In this document: one piece after another, positions 21,889-34,098 of the stretch
Numbering within the stretch: position 1 is the first letter of the stretch
Layout of the letters: each line of letters begins with the position of its first letter
The notes under the pieces: generated by a model
What the model saw: only the letters and a program-made list of their open reading frames with translations
Database searches by the model: none
Told to the model about the DNA's origin: nothing
Translations under genes and position numbers: made by a program
Assembly: GCA_033398695.1 (NCBI GenBank)
Contig: CM065805.1
Location: 76,414,762 to 76,478,761, forward strand
Reading direction: 5' to 3'
Origin: Orobanche coerulescens
Lineage: Eukaryota > Streptophyta > Magnoliopsida > Lamiales > Orobanchaceae
Length of the DNA stretch: 64,000 bases

Positions 21889-21900
21889 GCTCTGATACCA
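21889..21900 (-). other. Primer binding site of C (initiator Met tRNA)
   Basis: On the minus strand this reads TGGTATCAGAGC, four bases inside the end of the 5' LTR (TGACA at 21905-21909). It confirms that C runs on the minus strand and that 21905 is the inner edge of its 5' LTR. Confidence 0.92.
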
Positions 21901-22314
21901 CTCCTGTCACGCCCACATACCGGGGTTGGACGAAAAAGCGACAGTTCATGTAATTAAATGACGTTTGTGATAATAAATTCCAATAAAGTATGCATGTGCC
22001 AGATCTTAGACCGGTGAACTAAGACTGGTTATTCGATAGAAAGAAATATTCATGAGTACAATGGAATTATTACATCAAAGTACAGAAGGTTACATTGGAA
22101 GTAAGAGTACAGTTTGACACAAGAATAAAGGAAACGATAATATAGCTCCACGATTCCTATGACTTGTTGGCAATATTTGAGGTCAGACTTCACTTCCCAT
22201 CAGCATCTTCCTCTTCTTCCTCTTGGTCTTATTCATCTAGTGGTGTTTTAGAATAATCAAAGTGGGGTGAGGATAATGGATTCTCATTGAGTTGGATTTG
22301 ATAATTTTACGAAT

Positions 22315-22346
<32 letters not shown>

Positions 22347-24657
22347 TGAAGCATAACATATTTTCTCCCACGTTTGAAAATAATATTGTTAATAAGTGAT
22401 GTAAGTTTTCAAAGTAATGCAATAAATTATAACATGAGTGTACAGTCAATCTCCATAGATTGTTGTTGAGTACGATGATGTGCGGCATCGAGTGCCAAGT
22501 GAATATTTAGTTTCGGGAGGTCGTCTATATGACTAAGTCCCTTAGCCTCCTTATAACGTCTTAGACCGTTATCAGTGTTTGGCCCTTGACTATTGCCACG
22601 GCCTTTGGTTAAATGACCTTGGCCTTGGGCGTTTGTCGGACCATCACTATAACATTGGCCATTGAGCTTATCGCTCTCACGCTTGGTGACGCGCTGTCTT
22701 ATCTCTTATCTGGGCTCGATATATCCTTATCTTAGGTCTATGCCCGAATCATATCATAATCGCGACTATACCCGAATTCTACTACCCGGACACCCCAGGA
22801 TCACTCCGTCCTTCGACTTCAAGGGAATAGGATACGACGGTAGCTTTGCCTAGAACTGCAGCCACGCTGCTCGATTCATGACTTAGACTAACCGCTCCTA
22901 ATACAGATAGATAGAAAAGGGACTCTAGAGGTACTCGTACGGACTCTAGCAGTGGCTTCCGCCCAAGGGTCATAGCACTTAGCTCCGCACAGTACTTACT
23001 CCCCATTCTATTGGACAATAATTAATGTCGTGATTAACTACGATCATGCATATTATGAGATGTCAATATTTTTATCGGATAACAACTGGACATGAGTAAT
23101 TTAGAGGAATTAATTCAGTCGGTTGGTGGTCAGATGGTCTCTTATGAGATTTTTAATATGTTTATATAATAATTCATAAACTTGATAGTTCGGTATGGAA
23201 TATTTAGACGTCAGAAAATTATGTGCGTTGTTGTAAAAAATCCGTCATGATGTAAGGATTGACGGTCATAAATTGCATGGGATTTTTACCGATCAGAATT
23301 TATATTGTTTTAGAAATTATATTTTCACCCCTTTATTTTGTCCTAATTCAGTATTTTGGTATTCGGGTCATATCTTATTCATTTCTTGTCGGATTGACCT
23401 CAAATTTTTGGGGTAAGCTTATTATGTTATTATGAGTCCAGAGAGTTCAACTATTCTGGAAATTTTATTTTCCAAACAGTAAGTTTCTGTAAATTACAGT
23501 TTTGGCCCTGAATTTTAACATTTATATTTTTACCCCGACTTTCGATTTTAATAGGTTCCGATTTAGGTAAAATTTTATACTTACTTTATTTATGACATCA
23601 TAAAACAATTTTTAAGTTACAAGTACATAATCAAGAGTTTTATCAATTATCCTTCAATTATTCCCTTTTTGACCTATTATTTCAATTTTAATTCGATTAG
23701 TGAGATTTTTCGGCAAATAACAAATCTTCTACCCTAGTCCAGTATTATACTCATATAGTTTTGGGTTTTTAAATTCCCAAAGGGTAGAATTTGATATTCA
23801 ACCAACATTTCATGTACGACATAATTTGTTCATAAAATCAAAGTATGTCAAATAAAAGTTCAATAATTACTAAGATCGTGGCATGCATGGTAACAAAATA
23901 TTATTTTCATCCAAGGTGGAGGTGGATTAAATCTTGCATGTAAGGGTGCAAGTGTCTTGTAAAAGGCTTGAAATTGTGACAACTCAAGTCTTCCTTTGCC
24001 TTCTATTACAGTAGGCCGTTTTTTTTTTATGTATGTATACATATATAGTATATTTTAGTTGTATTTGTTAAGTATTAGGTAATATTTTAAGTTTGGTTGG
24101 GTCATGAGTGTTTTGGGATAGGTATAGTATTTGTAATACCCGTAATTTCGATTTCCGGTAATTTCTTTTTTCGGAGAAAGTCCGTTTTGACGACTCGCTC
24201 ATGACCGTTTCCTCATTCCGAGAATGATTAATTCTGCACTTTTTGTCATCCGAGCTCGTTTCGGTGTCGTTTTGTTGAGTTCCGTACTTTTTAGCGGTTT
24301 TTCCGCACTTGAGTTCGATTCTTGCGAATCTCGTCCGAAACTGTTGTTTCGACTTTCTCGTAAGTTCATTTAATGTTATTATTCATGTTGCAAGCTTCGG
24401 CTTGGTGTTTCGATCATGTATCGTGTATTTTGGACGTTTTGGGCCATTTTCTTAATTTCCCAAAGTTTGGGGTAATTACTTTCCGTTGTCGAATTTCGAG
24501 CCTTCGGGTGGTCGGAATCATGTGTTCTCTTAGTGCTCGAGTTCGTCTTTGCGAGTACTTCGTAATCGTATCTTCGATTCGTATTCAGGTTCGGGTTTCG
24601 GGGTCGTTCGGGCCGTCGTTCGGGCCAGACCGCCGAGTTACTACGCCAGAGGATCGG

Positions 24658-24778
24658 TAGTTACGCACGTAAGGCCGATTACGCACGTAAGGCCCCGCCG
24701 ATTACGCACGTAACGGGCCGGCGATTTGGGGCGATGACTCGTTACGTACGTAAGCCTTGGCCGGTTACGTACGTAACC
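24658..24778. promoter_or_regulatory. U3 palindrome array of LTR E (TTACGYACGTAA type)
   Basis: Five copies in about 120 bases: three TTACGCACGTAA, then TTACGTACGTAA twice, the last as GGTTACGTACGTAACC, just before a TATA-like site at about 24795. The spacers are GC-rich. At the equivalent place D has TAGCGCACGCTA and F has TTACGGCCGTAA, although the flanking LTR heads align. Confidence 0.85.
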
Positions 24779-26678
24779 CGGCCGGCAGTCGGCCTATTTA
24801 AGGCCAGCAGACGTTTTCTTCAGCCATTTTCACTTGGTTTTCTTCTCTTCCGCGGCTGGGGGTGTGTTGATCATGGATAGATGTTGTTGGACAATAAATC
24901 CATGAAGTTTTGGAGTTCATATCATCAATCATCAATTTTATAACATCCTCCGATCTACCGAATCAGGTCAGATTTCCTAGAAATCTAGTTTTGGGGAATT
25001 TGGGTATTTTGGTTGTTTTCGTCCGATTAATCCGATTTAACTTAGGATTATGATGGATTGATGAATATTTAGATGTATTATATCATTTCCTTTATTATTC
25101 CATGGTTGGATCGTATCGATTCGTTGTTTGGGTCGAGTTCTTGACCGACGCCTTGAAGGTGTCTGGTAAAATGTCTTCGAGGGGTTTTCGGGCGTTCTAC
25201 GATTATCCTTCCTCGTATGATCGATGATTTATTGATTATATTGTTGTTAGGGTCGAGTTTCTTGTGAAGAAACCGTGTTGAACCCTTCCGTTCGTTGTCG
25301 TCTTCCTTTTAGTTAGCATCGGGCGTTCCGAAGCTTCCCGGTTGAGCCGTATCCGTTCGTGGTTCCGTGCTCGTGGTATCGAGGCAAGTACCTTGTCCAT
25401 ACCATTCTTGTTTTGTGGATATGATAATTGGTGGTCATCTTGGTGTGTTTGTTTATTTGTTTGAAATGAGTTTTCAAAGGATTCGGCTAGCCTCGTTAAA
25501 GGCTCACTTTCAAAACTCGTGTGTTTTGTAAATTGTGTGGGTTGTAAGTGACTACATGAATCCTTTGGATATATTTGGTGTTGATGTTGCGCTTGATAAT
25601 GCGTGTGTACGTGTATTTCTTATTTCCGTCGCGTTATGGTTGACATGCGTGTTGTTATTTATTCGTGTGGTCGTGGACTGACGGATGAATTATGTGAATT
25701 GGTGTATCGATTTGATAATTGTTACAACGATTGACTGTGTGCTTGATGTTTGTGATAATGTGGATACTTGTTGTGAGAAACGTCGTATCCGGGAACCTCT
25801 GAGGGCGGGGCGTGCACTCCGGCCTGGTGTATGCTGCAATGTGCGGCTCCATATGGGTGGTGAACGCCGGTGTTACCTAATGCGCGCGCAAGGGGCGGCT
25901 CTTGCGGGAGTGACGCGGTGCGGTGACATGTTCAATGAGCGGCCAACATGATGGAAGTGAACGCCGGTACACAGGTGCGCAAGGGAGGCGCCTGGCAGGC
26001 TTATTGGTTACGGGTATTTGAGTGATAGCTAAGACCCCGTTACCGAACGATGTTCGTATCTCAAATTCTTTCAACTCACTTTTAAATGTTTGTCTTGATA
26101 TAGACCGCGATTCGTGTTTTTGAAAGCTTGTTTCAACTTGTTTTTAAAGCGTTGGTATCAGGGTTAATTAACTAAGGAGGTTTGACGAAATCACCGAGGG
26201 TTAATTAATCGGGGGTCTTGAGCAGGATTTGTCGAATGAGAGATTGTACCTTTGATTGTATTGTGGTGCTATTCTGTGTATTGGGTCAAGGACCCTGTGG
26301 AATGTTGAGATGATTGATCTCGTGTTGATATTATTTGGATTTGGGTCGAGAACCCCGTGTGATGTTAGGATGTTTGATCTCGTGTCGATATTATTTGGTT
26401 TTGGGTCGAGAATCCCGTGGAAATATTTGTGAAGACTCATTTGTGTTGATTGAGTGGCTTTCTTGCAAATTGTTTTCTATTAAAACTCTCGATGGCATCT
26501 TTAGAACTGTTTTATAAATGGTTTCCCTTTATTTGTGATCTTTCAGTTTTGAGGAATGTTTACCAAACTCATGCCTCAGGAAGTACTTTTCGTTATGTTT
26601 GGATTTTTGAGGATTCCTGGTTATTGTTATTCGTGAAATGTGAATTGTATGGCTCGTATTTGCACTTTGTTCTCGCAC

Positions 26679-26721
26679 TAGCAAAACAGTGGAGTTTTGC
26701 TAACCCCCGAGTATTCGGGGG
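26679..26721 (+). other. Conserved hairpin pair in LTR E
   Basis: TAGCAAAAC (26679-26687), loop AGTGGA, GTTTTGCTA (26694-26702), then CCCCCGA (26704-26710), loop GTAT, TCGGGGG (26715-26721). The outer C-G pair of hairpin 1 replaces the T-A of D, a compensatory change. Confidence 0.7.
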
Positions 26722-27392
26722 GTTGATGTCTATTTTTGCATTCAGGTTTTGGAGCATAACACAGGGTCGGCACGAAAGATGATGAAAGATGAACGATACT
26801 AATCACACGAAAATCCGTTGATATCGTATTGGTCTAGTTGTATTTTCTTTTCCGCTGCAGTATATTTTCCCCGTTGTACGGGAGTTTATTGTATTTTGAC
26901 CCCTGCATGGGTATGTGTTTGGAATTGAGTTGTATGTTTTTGTTGAAAGACCAAATCGGTCTACTGAGTCATCTTAGCCTTAAAGGCGACGTTTAGATGT
27001 TTGATTTTAGTTATCAGCCTGGTAGCTCCTCGAGGAGAGGGTCTACGGCGTGTAATATCCCTGAGTGGATTGGGGGTGTTACAGTATTTAAAGTGATACA
27101 TTTACTTAACTAAATGGACTTATTGTCCATTGTGTCTTCAAGCTCAAGTTTAAATCATAGGCTAATAGTTAAGTTGTATTATCAATTTAGAAAGCCCGTT
27201 TAAATTATGGTTTATTCTTTTATTTATTTGATAAAAATAATTAGGTTGTTAAGAATTATAGGATTTATTTAGGTAATGTGACTATGCATAAAGGTAAGAA
27301 CTAAATTTATTCGATAATGAAATATTGTAAAACGTTATTTTATTATTGAAAATTAATAATCTAATCTAGTTACAAAAGAATGGGGTCTCACA

Positions 27393-27674
27393 ATTATTAG
27401 TATAGTTGAGTATTAAGTAAATAACTTGGTGAAAACAAGGATACGAGTTATCTAAGGTGTAGGGTATATTGTATCGTCGAGTATCAAGGATAATCTATCG
27501 TGATGGTTTTGATATCGAGATTGCATTCGCTGAACTTGAGGCAAGTTCGCTATTTGCTTGGACTATGATAATTGATCTTATGAAACTAAATTGTAATAAT
27601 GTGTTTTCATTTTTAAAGTGTGACTGTGATAGATATTCATTGAGAAAGTGGCCACGGGAATGGCTGGGCCCCAA
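27393..27674. other. Short unassigned stretch between C and copia LTR L
   Basis: No gene is seen. It includes TTGAGGCAAGTTCGC at 27537-27551 and a following TTGGACTATGATAATTGATC that resemble the donor-like area of the LTRs of D, E and F. It may be a scrap of an older LTR of the same kind. Confidence 0.3.
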
Positions 27675-28133
27675 TGTTAGATTATTTAATAATATAATAA
27701 TTTAATTATGGTCCATATAAGATGAAAGGTCTAATTCTATTAATAAAGGTTTAATTTGATGATAATTAAACATTAAGTATTAGAAATAGTGGTTTAATTT
27801 GATGATAATTAAACATTAAGTATTATAATTAGTTGTTATTAATTTCATGTCTCTCTTCTCCCTCATTAACATGTTTTTAAGAATGCATTTAGAAAGGTCA
27901 TTAATGATCAAGACCGTTGGGTATATTTGACATGCTATATAAGGAGACCTATGCATTCTTTGTCTAATATCATCTAAAAGATAACTCAAACAACTAAAGA
28001 GAAGAGGAGAGAAAAGAGGTCTAAAGTACTTCACTCCAACAATTCCAATCATCATGAATCAAGGTATGTTCTTGTCTTTAGAACTATGGAATTAAAGTGT
28101 AAAGATCCTAAAGTTAAATTGATTACGCTAACA
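27675..28133 (+). repeat. Ty1/copia-type 5' LTR, 459 bp (element L)
   Basis: Starts TGTTAGATTA and ends TACGCTAACA, so the six terminal bases form the inverted repeat TGTTAG/CTAACA. A TATA box (CTATATAAGG) is at about 27934-27943. Internal duplication: TTTAATTTGATGATAATTAA occurs at about 27750 and 27793. It is followed by a primer site. No matching 3' LTR is in the window. Confidence 0.85.
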
Positions 28134-28135
28134 AT

Positions 28136-28147
28136 TGGTATCGGAGC
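28136..28147 (+). other. Primer binding site of copia element L
   Basis: TGGTATCGGAGC starts two or three bases after the LTR; it differs from the initiator Met tRNA complement by one base (A to G). Confidence 0.85.
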
Positions 28148-29408
28148 AGTGTTGAAAACTCTTGATTATTTATAAATAGATTATGGTATACGTGAGATTT
28201 AATTCTGTAGTTTCCTGTTTGTATGGATCAAGATACAAATGTATATTTGTTTCGCACATGTATATATGAATATAATTATACAGAATCTTGTTGAACATGA
28301 CTATATTAACTTTTTCATTAGTAATTTGTATTTGTTGGTTGCTTATGTTCTATATACGAAAAATAAAGGCCCAACTTATTGAACTTGTTAACTCCATGCC
28401 GTACGATGAAAATGGAAATGGATGAATGGATAATGTTCCAAATTATGTACCATAAACAACTGAACATATGTAACTCGATCATTGTGTAAATTTATATACC
28501 ATATTTATTTGATAACTATTTGTTTAGCATAAATGTATTGTTAAATATTTCAATGCTAACGCTTGGTACGTATCAAATAAATTATTAATCCTTTTTCAGT
28601 TCATGAATATTGGAGTATTATTGTACTATGTGACACGTATAAAAGATATACATGTTATAAAAGTGTTTTTAATGCACAATATTATTCACATTATGGACAT
28701 GTTTAATGCTTTGCACAATTCCGTTATCATGAATATCAAAGTGAATGATATATGATGAAAAAGAAATATGTAAACATATTGAAGTTATTTTGTGATACAT
28801 GTATTTTGAGATAATAATTAAAGATATGTATTGTTAAATGTATAAATAGGTATATTTATCTCATATTGCATAATTGCACAAATTTTGAGATATGATAGTT
28901 AAAAAAAATTTATTTACTTGAAAGTGTTTGTTAGTCATCAAAGTGATCTAGCTAAATGAGTAAATTAATATTTTATCTCAACTAATAGTTACACCAATTT
29001 TGAGATATTATGGTAAATTAGAATTATATATTTTGTAATACTTGTTAGTCACTAAAGTGGCCAAGATAAATGACAAAATAGATCATTCATCTCATATTAT
29101 TGGATCATAGTAATATTTTAAGATATTATTAAAGTTGTTTATTTCAAATTTATTTGCTAGTCATCAAAGTGACCAAATTAATTGTTGAATAAATATTATA
29201 TCTTATTATATTCTAAAATAAAAATGTTTAATATATTCAAGCTTGTTAGTTACCAAAGTGGCCTAGCTATAGAGGTTAATTAGACATTTTGTCAATTGTA
29301 CATGATTATTTGTTTCTTAACATGTACATTTGAACTAATTATGCTTACAGATATACTTGTGCATATGATTAAAGAAATCACAACATATGAAGTATATGTG
29401 TTTGTTAA
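28148..29408 (+). other. Leader of element L with degenerate tandem repeat
   Basis: AT-rich, no coding frame. A unit containing TTGTTAGTCATCAAAGTG recurs with changes at 28930, 29044, 29156 and 29245 (steps 114, 112, 89), each near a TTTTGAGATATnAT word. The element is cut at 29409 by the inverted LTR composite, and no copia gag of L is visible. Confidence 0.6.
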
Positions 29409-29801
29409 TGTAACACCCCCAGACCATATGGTAATATTACACGTCGTAGACCCTCCCCGCGAGGACCTACCAGGCTAAACAACACAGAACTACCAAAACT
29501 TGACCGACTGAAGTCAATTATTACAATAATACGGACCATTAAGGTCAATTACAATACAACCACACGGACCAATGAGGTCACACGACTAACGCAAACGAGA
29601 TGAAATACAACTCTTTACAATAAATACCCACGCAGGGGTAAAGGTACACAACAGCAGAAGTCTGACTATAACTCGGTCGATACAACTTAACCCGATCAAA
29701 CTATCAACTCTTGATTAGTATCGTATCTCATCACTCCCTGTGCCGATCCTGTGACTGCTCCCCCGAACCAGCATGTACCTAGACGCAAAACAGACATCCA
29801 C

Positions 29802-29844
29802 CCCCCGATTACTCAGGGGTTAGTAAAACTCCATTGTTTTACTA
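29802..29844 (-). other. Conserved hairpin pair, minus strand
   Basis: On the minus strand TAGTAAAAC, loop AATGGA, GTTTTACTA (29844-29821), then CCCCTGA, loop GTAA, TCGGGGG. Compared with E, the fourth pair of hairpin 1 is T-A instead of C-G: both arms changed together. GTAA is again a GNRA loop. Confidence 0.7.
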
Positions 29845-30169
29845 GTGCAAGTATAATATTATACAAAATGTATCAAACAAAAAGCAATCATGAATCAAAT
29901 ACAACAATCAATTGTCAAAACATTCCCGAGAGGTTTTATCAATCAGAACACGAGTGATGATGTCTTTAAAATTAAATTCAGCATCTCGGGAGTTCTTAAA
30001 GTATAAATTCGTTTGGACCTCGAGTTCTAAATTACAAATCCTCTTTCGAAAATCACCAAGCCTCAGCCCGGTTCTTGCTTCAAAACACATTAGTGAAAAT
30101 ATTATCACGAGTCCGAGATTTAACACCAAAACATTTCCCATTCACTTACTGTTCGTATTCGTCAAGTAA

Positions 30170-30545
30170 CGAACCCCGGAGGCCACGTTGGACTGTACCT
30201 GGTTCCACATATTCACTATCCATACACATCATGTACCAAACTCTAGATGTCACAACGGACCGTACCTGGACCACACACAATGTTCCTACACCTCATGTAC
30301 CGAATTCTAGAGGCCACGACGAACCATACCTGGACCACACACAATGTTCATACGCCTCATGTACCGAACTCCAGAGGCCAAGACGGACTGTACCTGGACC
30401 ACACACACTGTTCGTACACCTCATGTACCAAACTCCAGAGGCCACGACGGACCGTACCTGGACCACACACACTGTTCGTACACCTCATGTACCGAACTCC
30501 AGAGGCCACGACGGACCGTACCTGGACCATACACACACCAGTCAT
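30170..30545. repeat. 64-bp minisatellite, about 6 copies
   Basis: GTACCTGG or its variant recurs at 30195, 30262, 30326, 30390, 30454 and 30518; after a first step of 67 the step is exactly 64. The last two full units are nearly identical. It occupies the place where the other LTRs carry their own tandem repeats. Confidence 0.92.
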
Positions 30546-30743
30546 GTCGTATGTAATGTGATGTCTTGTTTGGTATTTAGCCTGGTAGATCCTCACGGAG
30601 AGAGTCTACGGTGCTGTAATATTCCTGAGTGGTTTTGGGGTGTTACACAAGTAAGCTGGATTCTTGAGTTTATAGGAAAGGCCATAGGAAAAGCATAGAC
30701 CTTTCACAACAGCAAAAGACTTTGTCACCTGGACCTAGTTGCA

Positions 30744-32915
30744 TTGGAACAGTATTCAACTCATCAACCAAGAGCCATAGAGATGCTTGCTAAGATGAAA
30801 TCAAGAACATCATATTACAAGGAAGCAACAGAATCTAAAGATGAGAATGAAGTGGAATTAATCGCAGCCATTCAAACTGCAGCTGAGATTTCCCTGCCTG
30901 ACCCAACCCCAGCTGAGATTACTGCAGCTAATATTTTGACCAAAAAGTTAGCTGCATTTGAAGAAACCACAGCTGCATCTACCCATGAGGAGCGTAAAGA
31001 CGGTGAATATCTTTCTTTAACTAGAATTGTCAGAAAGTCACCTGAAAAGGAAGAGATCATACAAGGTTCATCTCAGAATCTTCCAAAAGATAGAAAGGAC
31101 TGGTAGATTACTCCTCTGAGTCCTCAGACAAGATCATGCCTGAAGACCACTCATCTGACTTACCTAAAGTCTCCTCCACTGTAGCTGCAACACCAATCAT
31201 CACCTCCCCAGCTCCTGTTGATCAGTCTACATAACTAATTGTTATTTAAGAAGAAGAACTCACTCCTGAAGTACCTTTATCTGAGCTCCCCAGCATCTCT
31301 GAGGTGGAAGAAGCTGAGGAAATCCTTGAAGAAGCAGACATTCATTACAAATTCAATTTCAAGGAAAGCAATCCATTTAACCTCAATAAAGAACAACCCA
31401 AGTCAGTAAGAATGAACATAAACAAGCTTTCAGTTACTTCCGTTTACAAGGACTGGAAGAGATTTAAGATCCTTAGTTTTAATGCTCTGAAGGAACTAGT
31501 GGAGAGGAACGGTTGGGACTACAATCTTTATACTAAACAACTCATTCACGTTTTCTGCAAAGAAACTGAAATGAGTTTGTTATTAGATAAAAATTGGTTC
31601 ATTGACAACTTCAAATCAAACATGGACCAATTTATTCTATGTATTATGGAGGGGGTAGCTCAAGGAAAGAATTGTGATGAAGATGAAAATGAGAAAATTG
31701 TTGGAGTTGAAGAAGTAGAAGCATATGGAGTTGAAAATGAGAGTGAAGACAAAGAAGCAGAAAAAAAAACGATGTTGTTAAGGAGGAAGTAGAACAAAAA
31801 TATGAAGATGAAGAGGAAGAAAGAGAAGAGAATGACAAGAAGGATGATCAGACTGATTCTGATCATGATGAGGATCGGGATGCACCTGATCAAGGATCAA
31901 ATTCAGCTCAACAATCCAAAGATGGAGAGGAAGAGAAGCAGGGGGAACATGCATCTGAAAAATCTCCTCCTACTGAAAAGTCAGTTGCACCCGAAAACAC
32001 AACTGAGATTTTTCACCAATCAGAGGTAACTGCATTTCAGCTACCCTCTAACCTAACTGAGCCGATCCACAAGATGGTGGAAGAAACAGTAAAAAAACTT
32101 ATGGCTGCAAAGGTTGAACCACATTTGCTATCACTGAACAACAAAATAGATTCGCTGCTTAATAGGAATGATACTTCCCCACCACCTACATTTGTCAGAA
32201 TGCCCCTTGGCATGCAGGACCTCATGAACAAGGTGGAAGAATAGTTAGTTTAGTTTATTGATGTTGTCCAGAGGGGGAAAGAGATGAGAACCAAATGGAA
32301 GCAACAATCCTTGGCAGTGGTTCCCAGAAGTGTACCTCCTAAAGTCATCCACTATCCTGAAGCTTCAAGTTCTCAAAAAATGAAGGGCACAGTTGAACCT
32401 CCAGATGCCCCTGCAACAAAGAAAAAGAGAACCAGGCATGAATTACCTCAACCACTTTGCTGGAAATAGTGAAAGCTGAACCTATGTGGGGAACAGCAAG
32501 AAAATAGTTCATATAGAAGTATTAGATCTGGAAAATAATTCAAGATCCAGATTGTTCCCCACAACATATTTTTATTGAAAACATGGAGCTCAATTGGCTT
32601 AACTTATGGGAAATATTTCAGAAACATGCTGAACAAGAATTTGATGCGTATCCCATGATACCAGATTTCATCCCTGAAGAAGCCCCCACCCTTATTAATG
32701 GAGAGATGGATGAGAATGCTCTTCAGGAGGAAATAAAACAAGTATGCATCGAGAACAAATACACCTCCCCTGAAGAAAAAGAATTTGCTTCCTCTATTGT
32801 GAAGAAGAAATATGGGCTTATTCCAGTAGTAAAAAGACCCATTGGAGCTAATCTATTGAAGTCACTTCCTCCAGCAAAAATCAGAGGAGGAGGAAGAGGA
32901 AGATGGAGTACATAA
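30744..32915 (+). pseudogene. Broken long reading frame of element G, unrecognised acidic protein
   Basis: Pieces in different frames line up into one decayed frame of roughly 700 codons: 30744-31106; 31103-31792 with two TAA near 31230-31250; 31771-32244 after a slip in the A-run at 31761-31769; 32245-32469; 32583-32915. An Ala/Glu/Thr-rich N-part is followed by a globular part (VYKDWKRFKILSFNALKELV, WFIDNF), a long Glu/Asp/Lys stretch, a coiled-coil-like segment (MVEETVKKLMAAKVEPHLL) and a C-terminus ending in a Gly/Arg-rich tail. It sits just upstream of a copia-type polypurine tract and LTR, where Sirevirus-type elements carry an env-like gene. I do not recognise a domain, so function is open. 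Confidence 0.5.
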
Positions 32916-33125
32916 TTTTATTTGTCATTAACTTGGTATTTTATTTGTAATTTTATTTTTGACAAAGGATTGTATTGTATTAAAATTCTTAAGCATAAAA
33001 GTATATACAGTCGACCAGAATGACAATTCTTGGTTGTCTCAAACATACTGACTTTGCCTTATTTCAGATTATTTTATTCGTGTTTGATTGCTTTATTGCA
33101 TTTGAAACTTATGTTTTGCCATAAT

Positions 33126-33456
33126 CAAAATAGGGGAATTTGTTAGGAATACTTTTTTGAGGTTTTGATGATGTCATCCTTGTAATCGAAGTCTATTTCA
33201 AATGTATGTTTAAAGTACATGGCATTGTAAAGAAGAACCAAATGAGTATCTTCTATAGGCCTTTAAAATATTAGGCTATGTACTGATCATGTTGATCAGA
33301 TAGAATTTCGGCCAAGTATATCACATGTAGACGTAAAGGAACCCAAGGAGACAAAGTGATTGATTCCTAAAATTTAAGCAATAGAATATTCTTCGAGATT
33401 CGCGCCATGAAGACATTCCAAATATAGTAATCAAAGAAAAATAGAACATCAATCCT
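33126..33456 (+). repeat. Polypurine tract and start of copia-type 3' LTR (element G)
   Basis: AAAATAGGGGAATT (33127-33140) precedes TGTTAGGAATACTT at 33141, the usual junction of polypurine tract and 3' LTR in plant copia elements. The LTR runs 316 bases before LTR H (TGTAACACC at 33457) interrupts it. It does not match copia LTR L at 27675. Confidence 0.65.
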
Positions 33457-34098
33457 GTAACACCCCGAGATATTCAGGATTATTACAGCGCCGTAAATCC
33501 TCGATATAAGGATTTATAAGGTTAAGAATTTAAAAACAACATTTATTAAATACCAATCATAGAAATAATTATTACATTACCAGTCTAAAACATACAAATC
33601 AATCTACATCCGAATACAAACTTCAAAGACGACAAAACAACAGCGTACTCGAGTACTATAATAAAAAAAGAAAAACATCTGACAAATTATTCCGGTCGTA
33701 ACATCACTCTTCACCCTCGTCGTCATGCAGCTCTAATGGTTGTTTTCCCGCTCTCCTGGATCCTGAACATAAAACTAATGTTCACCCCCGAAGGGGTTAG
33801 CACAACGATGCTAATACAAGTCCGCTAATTATACGACAATAATTTATTCAGCAATCCCTGAATTATAACGTCAATAATATCAACAATAATCACAACAAGT
33901 CTCTCCAAAGAGAAACAGTAACAATATACAACACATCATGTCAATCTCAACATACTCGTGGTATTCCAACGATCCAGCGCACACAGCTATAGATTCCCAT
34001 GATGATCCCGTCGGACCAACGCATGGTGGAAATACCTGACCAACGATCCAGCGCACACAGCTATAGATTCCCATGATGATCCCGTCGGACCAACGCAT
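33457..34098 (-). repeat. 3' LTR of element H, distal part
   Basis: On the minus strand this is the end of an LTR: GGTGAACATT region, CGGCGCTGTAATAATCC, GGGGTGTTACA at 33457. It contains hairpin CCCC-TTCG-GGGG (33796-33785) and TTAGCA-TCGTTG-TGCTAA (33814-33797). A 74-base direct repeat starts CCAACGATCC at 33966 and 34040. F is inserted at 34098/34099, and the LTR resumes at 60033. Confidence 0.75.

Larger units (their letters stand above)
24132..27083 (+). mobile_element. Solo LTR E (2952 bp), TSD GTATT
   Basis: TGTAATACCC...GGGTGTTACA flanked by GTATT (24127-24131 and 27084-27088), with no internal region: an LTR left by recombination between the two LTRs of one element. The head (24132-24480) and tail (26640-27083) match LTRs D and F, whereas the U3 palindromes (24658-24778) and the central repeat area (25790-26010) are its own. 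TATA-like TATTTAAG is at about 24795. AGGCAAGT at 25382, hairpins at 26679-26721 and TTCAG at 26741-26745 follow the shared plan. Confidence 0.95.
21905..27392 (-). repeat. 5' LTR of element C, split by solo LTR E
   Basis: On the minus strand it starts TGTGAGACCCC at 27392 and ends GTGACA at 21905. Removing E and one target copy leaves about 2.53 kb. It matches the 3' LTR (6552-9805) except for a ~970-base segment and two of three ~180-base units. An (AT)n run is at about 22320-22348. Confidence 0.88.
29409..30647. mobile_element. Composite of two LTR 3' ends in inverted orientation
   Basis: The left side is a minus-strand LTR end: TGTAACACCCCC, then CGTAGACCCTCC, GGACCTACCAGGCTAA, and the reverse of the hairpin pair at 29802-29844. 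The right side (30570-30647) is a plus-strand LTR end: TTAGCCTGGTAGATCCTC, GTCTACGGTGCTGTAATATT, GGGTGTTACA. The ends therefore form an imperfect ~70-base inverted repeat. A 64-base minisatellite lies between. The flanks (GTTAA and CAAGT) do not match, so this is not a simple insertion. Confidence 0.7.

Noticed and set aside
30075..30698. Frames rich in HVPNSRGHD repeats
   Set aside because: They are translations of the 64-base minisatellite inside an LTR composite.
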